A stretch of 64,000 bases of DNA, from positions 2,790,001 to 2,854,000 of the forward strand of contig OZ244789.1 in the NCBI GenBank assembly GCA_965219705.1, given 5' to 3'. The position numbers and the translations under genes were made by a program. Positions 59,912 through 64,000 of the stretch are shown here, piece by piece. This DNA comes from JAJECS01 sp965219705 (GTDB taxonomy: Bacteria; Chloroflexota; UBA11872). The notes beneath the pieces are model-generated. The model was not told where the DNA came from, did no database searches, and was given only the letters and a program-made list of their open reading frames with translations. Position 1 is the stretch's first letter, and every line of letters begins with the position of its first letter.

Positions 59912-60853
59912 ATGGCCGTAGCAACGCTCCCAACCGTCAAGGACTTTGCCGTCACCGATTCGCACCCGGACTGGTGCGGCGGGTGCGGCGATTTCGGCAT
60001 CCTCAACGCCGTCAAGCAGGCGCTGGCCCGGCGCGGACGCGCGCCGCATGACGTCATGGTCGTGTCCGGCATCGGCTGCTCCGGCAAGCTGCCGCACTAC
60101 GTGCGCACCTACGGGCTGCACACGCTGCATGGCCGCGTGCTCAACGTGGCCACCGGCGTGAAGCTGGCGAACCGCAATCTCGAGGTGCTGGCCGTCGGCG
60201 GCGATGGCGATGGCTATGGCATCGGCGCCGGCTACTTCGTCAACTCGGGCCGACGCAACGTCGACTTCACCTATCTCGTCCACAACAACGGCGTGTACGG
60301 CCTCACCAAGGGCCAAGCTTCACCCACGATGCAACGCGGGATGCAGGTCAAGAGCATGCCGGAGCCGGCCATCATCGACGCGGTGAACCCGGTGGGGCTG
60401 GCGATTTCCTCCGGCTACACGTTCGTCGCGCGGGGATACGCCATGGCGCAGCGCGAGCTGGTGGGCCTGATCGTGCAGGCCATGGAGCACCGCGGCACGG
60501 CGCTGATCGACATCCTGCAACCTTGCCCGGTCTACAACGAACTGCTGACCATCGACTTCTTCAGAGGCCGGGACATCGGGCATCCCCGCAGCTACTCGCT
60601 GGCTGACGAGGGCTATGACGGCAAGGTGCACGATCCGAGCAATATCGACGAGATCGTCGCCAAGCAGCAGGCGGCGCTCGCCAAGTCCTACGAGTGGGGC
60701 GACCGCATCCCCATCGGCGTGCTCTACCAGATCGATCTGCCGACCTACGAAGACGGCGTGAGCTCCCGGCGGCCCGAGTTCGAGACGACTTCCCTCGCCG
60801 ACAGCGTCCGCCCCGGCGTTGACATCAGCGCGCTCGAAGACCGTTTCCGCTAG
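59912..60853 (+). CDS. korB: 2-oxoacid:ferredoxin oxidoreductase subunit beta
   Basis: A 313-residue ThDP subunit: HPDWCGGCGDFGI near residue 18 and VSGIGCSGKL near 46 supply the cluster cysteines; the ThDP/Mg motif is GGDGDGYGIGAGYFVNSGRR with VHNNGVYGLTKGQASP. The closing LYQIDLPTYED is typical of Kor beta. I place the start at ATG 59912, five bases after AAAGGA; an ATG six bases earlier overlaps that site. No separate delta ferredoxin gene is adjacent. Confidence 0.94.
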   Translation: MAVATLPTVKDFAVTDSHPDWCGGCGDFGILNAVKQALARRGRAPHDVMVVSGIGCSGKLPHYVRTYGLHTLHGRVLNVATGVKLANRNLEVLAVGGDGDGYGIGAGYFVNSGRRNVDFTYLVHNNGVYGLTKGQASPTMQRGMQVKSMPEPAIIDAVNPVGLAISSGYTFVARGYAMAQRELVGLIVQAMEHRGTALIDILQPCPVYNELLTIDFFRGRDIGHPRSYSLADEGYDGKVHDPSNIDEIVAKQQAALAKSYEWGDRIPIGVLYQIDLPTYEDGVSSRRPEFETTSLADSVRPGVDISALEDRFR

Positions 60854-61087
60854 AAAAGCGCTGACTAGCCGAGGGCCGGCGCGCCGAGGTCTCGGCCAAG
60901 TGCGGCATGGCGCCTTGGGACTGGTGCGCTCCGTCAGATGCGGCGCGGGCCGCGTGCAGCCCGGCGTGTGGGCGGTGACCCCGCACGCGAGTCCGTCAGC
61001 GCTGCCGACGTAACCCAGGCTGTGCGCCCTGACCGCCGTCGCGCGAGGCTATGGGAGACTCTGGGCAGAGGCTGACGGCCACCCTAC

Positions 61088-61160
61088 GCCCCCGTAGCTC
61101 AGTGGACAGAGCAGCGGCCTTCTAAGCCGACGGTCGTGGGTTCGAATCCCGCCGGGGGTG
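61088..61160 (+). tRNA. tRNA-Arg (anticodon UCU)
   Basis: A full cloverleaf is visible: acceptor stem GCCCCCG (61088-61094) pairs with CGGGGGT (61153-61159), D stem GCTC/GAGC, anticodon loop CTTCTAA with anticodon TCT at 61121-61123, and T loop TTCGAAT at 61141-61147. The base pair at the outer end of the anticodon stem is a G-A mismatch. CCA is not encoded; G at 61160 is the discriminator base. Confidence 0.95.
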
Positions 61161-61617
61161 CCGCAGCCCGGCCGCCGGCCCTGGTCCGGTTCCTATCCAC
61201 GATGTTCCGAACTCATCGTCAGCCGGTGCCGGGTGGTGACCGGCTGGGCATCCGAGGGGGTTGGCGCTCGCACGGGCGCCAGGTGTACCCGCCTCGGCGC
61301 GTACACTTGGTGGTGAGGCTCGGTCCGCGGTCACGCGACGGTGGGCTGGAGGAAACGGTCCGATGCTCCGCACGCCCGAGCTCTAGTTTCCGCCGCTCAG
61401 CGCCTGTCGACCAGTACCTGATGGCGCTGCGCGTCGATGGCGTGGCCCCAATAACCATCAAATCCAATCGCTCGGTACCGGCATCGAATCTGTGCTGGGC
61501 CAGGAGGGGCGTCCAAGCTGCCTTGATTCAGGCTGGTGAAGACGCGGTCGGGTGGCGTCCCAGACACGCGAGCACGTGCTTTTCGCCCGCGGTCGGAACC
61601 ATAGGGGGCTCGCGGAG
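61161..61617. other. Region after tRNA with possible integrase remnant
   Basis: About 450 bases without a convincing gene. The plus strand at about 61400-61500 reads PVDQYLMALRVDGVAPITIK and SNRSVPASNLCWARRGV, like the N-terminal SAM-like core-binding domain of a tyrosine recombinase. The frame continues only into non-conserved sequence and lacks the catalytic domain, so at best it is a decayed fragment. Its position next to a tRNA, a classical integration site, is suggestive. Confidence 0.4.
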
Positions 61618-62271
61618 TCAAATATCCAACAGACCGTTCTGCACGGCCCAGACCACGATTTCTTGCTTCGTGCCGACACCCAGCTTGCGTTGGATGCTGT
61701 AGATGGCGTTTCGGATGGTCACCGGCCTTACGCCCCTGGCCTCCGCTATCGCGGCGTATGACATGCCCTGGACGAACGCCGCAAGAATCTCCTGCTCCCT
61801 CGGTGTCAGCACGGCCGCTTCCGCCGGCTGCACCCCGCTGCGTAGCTTCGCGAAGACCCGCCGCACGACCTCGGTCGGCATGCGCATCTCGCCCGCAGCC
61901 GCGACCTTTAGCGTGCTCAGGAGCTGGTCCATTCCAGAGACCTTCTGTAGGTAGCCGGTCGCCCCGGCGGCGAGCGCATCGATCATCGCGTCCTCGTCCG
62001 TCGAGGCGGTCAGCATGATCACGTGTGTGGCGGGCAGTGACTCCATGATCTCCCGGCATGCCTCCACGCCGTCCTTCACAGGCATTATGACGTCCATCAG
62101 GATGACGTCCGGCGACAGTTCAGTGGCCGCTCGCACCGCCTCTGCACCGTCCCGGGCCTGCCCGACGACCGCAACCTCGCCCGACTGCTCCAGCAGCACC
62201 TGAAGGCCTTCCCGCATGATCGCGTGGTCGTCGACGATCAATACGCTGATGCGCGGCGTGTTCGATGGCAC
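61618..62271 (-). CDS. Response regulator, NarL/FixJ (LuxR-HTH) family
   Basis: A 217-residue response regulator. The receiver domain has ISVLIVDDH, the phospho-accepting aspartate in VILMDVIMP near residue 62 and YLQKVSG with the conserved lysine. The C-terminal LuxR-type HTH is TPREQEILAAFVQG, SYAAIAEARGVRPVTIRN and a recognition helix. It should bind DNA when phosphorylated. GTG start, one base after the histidine kinase stop on the same strand; a longer open frame to 62349 runs inside the kinase gene. Confidence 0.92.
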   Translation of the reverse strand: MPSNTPRISVLIVDDHAIMREGLQVLLEQSGEVAVVGQARDGAEAVRAATELSPDVILMDVIMPVKDGVEACREIMESLPATHVIMLTASTDEDAMIDALAAGATGYLQKVSGMDQLLSTLKVAAAGEMRMPTEVVRRVFAKLRSGVQPAEAAVLTPREQEILAAFVQGMSYAAIAEARGVRPVTIRNAIYSIQRKLGVGTKQEIVVWAVQNGLLDI

Positions 62272-62272
62272 C

Positions 62273-63574
62273 CTAGACCCCCTGTTCCCCGCGACCCAAT
62301 CGCATTGCGCAGGTGACGCTGGCGCCCCCGGCCGGGCCCCGGGGCTCAACGATCAGTTGTCCGCCCAGCCGCTCGGCGTCCGCCCGCATGTTGGAGAAGC
62401 CGTGGCCGCGATCCGCGTAGTCGGCGGGAAGTCCCCGGCCGTCGTCTGCCACCGTCAGACAAAGTTCGTTCTCGTCGAAGTCCAGCGTGAGCAGCACCCG
62501 GTTGGCCTGGGCATGGCGAAAGGCGTTCGTCAGCGCGTTATGCGCGATGGTGAAGAGCATACGCTTGACCTCGATGGGTAGCGGCGGCTCGGCCCCGTTC
62601 TGGCTGAGCTCCGCCTGCACCGAGGTGATGGCGGTGAACGTTGCCACGTGCGAGTCCAGGGTCCGGCCTAGCTCCCGCCCGTCGAAAATGCGGCCCATGT
62701 CGATTGGATGTCTGAGTTGCCAGATGGCGGTCTTCGACAGCAGGGCGGTGGCATCAAGCCGGGCGGTGAGGTCCGCATTGGCGTTTCCGGCAACGCGTTT
62801 GGCCGCGTCGATGCCGAGGCCGATCATGTAGGCGGACTGCGCCGTCGTATCGTGGATGGCTTGGGAGAGTTCGAGGCGCTCGCGCTGCAGCGCCCGCTCG
62901 CGGGCGACCGCCGCTTGCCGCCTGGTCCGTTCGAAGCTGGCGATGAGGCTGACACACAAGACCAGCGCGTACATGGCCGCCACTCGAACGAGCAGTTCCT
63001 TTTCATGGCCGGCCACGAGATCGAGTCCCGAGTCGACCGTGAGGCAGACGAGGGAATATACGCCGGCCGTCATGGTCGTCCAGGCCAACCCGAGCCACAC
63101 CGATGTGAAGACCACGACGAACAGCGCCAGGGCCGGGTAGTAGGCCACAAAGAGGAAGCCGGGGAATCCGCCCTGAATGATGACGCCGGCCGTGGCGAGG
63201 GCGATATCCATGGCGCTCAGGACGAGCAGCCAGAGCCACGGCACCCATCCTTTCGCCAGCAGCCGGAAGTGGACCAAGCCGTTGAGCGCTGCGAGCGGCA
63301 CCAGCAGGAGGGTGTACTCGAAGTGTCCGAAGTACCAAAAGCCCGGACGGTAGGCAAACTGAAACACAGTGACGAGGACGACGAACCACCGGCCCCAGAC
63401 CGAGACGCCGGCGACATACCGGGCAACGTCGGGGTCGATCTGCCTCGGCGTCCAATCGTCGATCCGAAAGGCACTAACAGCCCTGGCAACTAGCTGAAGG
63501 ACCTGGCTGTAGTGGGACGCCAGAATGACCTTGTCTCCCCAACGACCGTGAGTCGGTGACGCGCTCACGCGCAT
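62273..63574 (-). CDS. Sensor histidine kinase, NarL/FixJ-partner type
   Basis: A 433-residue membrane kinase. The N-terminal ~190 residues contain about six transmembrane segments (WGRWFVVLVTVFQFAY; LLLVPLAALNGLVHF; WLWLLVLSAMDIALA) without a periplasmic sensor domain, followed by the HisKA_3-like dimerisation region with the phospho-accepting histidine in QAIHDTTAQSA near residue 255 and the ATPase domain NALTNAFRHAQAN and VADDGRGLP. It phosphorylates the adjacent regulator. The ATG at 63574 is preferred to upstream GTG-type starts. The signal sensed is unknown. Confidence 0.92.
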   Translation of the reverse strand: MRVSASPTHGRWGDKVILASHYSQVLQLVARAVSAFRIDDWTPRQIDPDVARYVAGVSVWGRWFVVLVTVFQFAYRPGFWYFGHFEYTLLLVPLAALNGLVHFRLLAKGWVPWLWLLVLSAMDIALATAGVIIQGGFPGFLFVAYYPALALFVVVFTSVWLGLAWTTMTAGVYSLVCLTVDSGLDLVAGHEKELLVRVAAMYALVLCVSLIASFERTRRQAAVARERALQRERLELSQAIHDTTAQSAYMIGLGIDAAKRVAGNANADLTARLDATALLSKTAIWQLRHPIDMGRIFDGRELGRTLDSHVATFTAITSVQAELSQNGAEPPLPIEVKRMLFTIAHNALTNAFRHAQANRVLLTLDFDENELCLTVADDGRGLPADYADRGHGFSNMRADAERLGGQLIVEPRGPAGGASVTCAMRLGRGEQGV

Positions 63575-64000
63575 CGTTACCAATCTAGACGGCGGCGGAA
63601 TACGTCGGCAAGTATCAAATGCCCTCGGCTGACATAGCAGTCGCGTTGGTCGCGCGTGTGTCACTTCGAAGTCTCGCCGTCTCGGTGGCGTGGGGGAGGC
63701 ACATTCTCATTTCCCGAATGTACACGGGCTCATAGCGCTCTGACTGTGACGAGCGAGTATATTTGACTAAATTGTGAGGGCAATCCGTTTGCATTGAAAA
63801 CAGCAAATTTTATCCATTGACATAGCATATGCACCCACACCTGAAGTAGCATTTGTATCTCTCACTAAGCAAACAAATGACCATTCATGGCTAGGCGATA
63901 CATCCTTGCTGAAAAGTTAGGCGGCATCTACAGTATGCAATAGGGAATCATTGAATTATGTTCGCGCAAGTGAGCGAGATTTCACGCTGCCGGCTTCCCC
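63575..64000. other. AT-rich region at window edge
   Basis: The last 425 bases become clearly AT-rich from about 63740 on, unlike almost everything else here except the HEPN-like gene. A TTGACA lies at 63817-63822, but no good -10 sequence follows at the usual spacing. No protein-like frame or known RNA is visible. It could be the edge of a transferred island that continues outside the window, or the upstream control region of the two-component pair. Confidence 0.4.

Noticed and set aside
1..64000. CRISPR array, rRNA, riboswitch
   Set aside because: No evenly spaced direct repeats with spacers, no rRNA signature and no recognised riboswitch core were seen; the short repeats present are coding or single pairs.

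Overview
The window is GC-rich, densely packed bacterial chromosome with short intergenic gaps, many GTG starts and a few TTG starts. The gene content suggests a free-living heterotroph. It includes Tat-dependent solute-binding proteins, several carbohydrate and alcohol oxidoreductases, a 2-oxoacid:ferredoxin oxidoreductase, a fused ChlI/ChlD-type chelatase and a GroEL with a long GGM tail. A Chloroflexota lineage (SAR202/Dehalococcoidia-like) is my best guess, but this is inference: no rRNA or other decisive marker is present.

Layout. 122-7739: a phosphoesterase, a LarA-like protein, an MFS transporter, and a leftward dcd-Nudix-SBP-SBP operon. 7803-14223: a rightward operon with glycerol kinase, acetoacetyl-CoA synthetase, a threonine-dehydrogenase-like enzyme, a bicupin and a TIM-barrel isomerase. 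14233-17190: a sulfurtransferase, a small unknown, a Gfo/Idh/MocA dehydrogenase and a 27-residue-repeat protein. 17308-23850: a sugar-phosphate block (gluconokinase-like FGGY, rpiB, tal, pgi, zwf). 24037-32726: an SPL-like radical SAM protein, a P-loop kinase, the chelatase with lgt, an SBP, trxB and groL. 32903-36421: a P-loop protein, an Ala-rich protein, an SH3b lipoprotein and an AlkA-type glycosylase. 36428-42561: a catabolic-looking cluster (membrane domain fused to a DSD1-family PLP enzyme, an F6P-aldolase-like enzyme, two MDR paralogs, a sialidase-like protein).

42562-46640 is the main accessory region. It holds an AT-rich HEPN-like gene, candidate small membrane ORFs, two methyltransferases, hicAB and two truncated copies of the 3' end of the neighbouring SDR gene (intact at 46640-47407). 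The SDR fragments flank one methyltransferase and hicAB, as if cassettes had been repeatedly gained at the end of that gene.

47422-52217: a ThDP enzyme, MurJ and separate heptose kinase and nucleotidyltransferase genes. 52371-60853: a rightward run with a small basic protein, an M16 peptidase, a TPR protein, a roadblock protein, ndk, sucCD and korAB. The last of these link a 2-oxoacid:ferredoxin reaction to succinyl-CoA synthesis or use. 61088-63574: tRNA-Arg(UCU), a possible integrase remnant and a LuxR-type two-component pair. The last 400 bases are AT-rich and show no gene.
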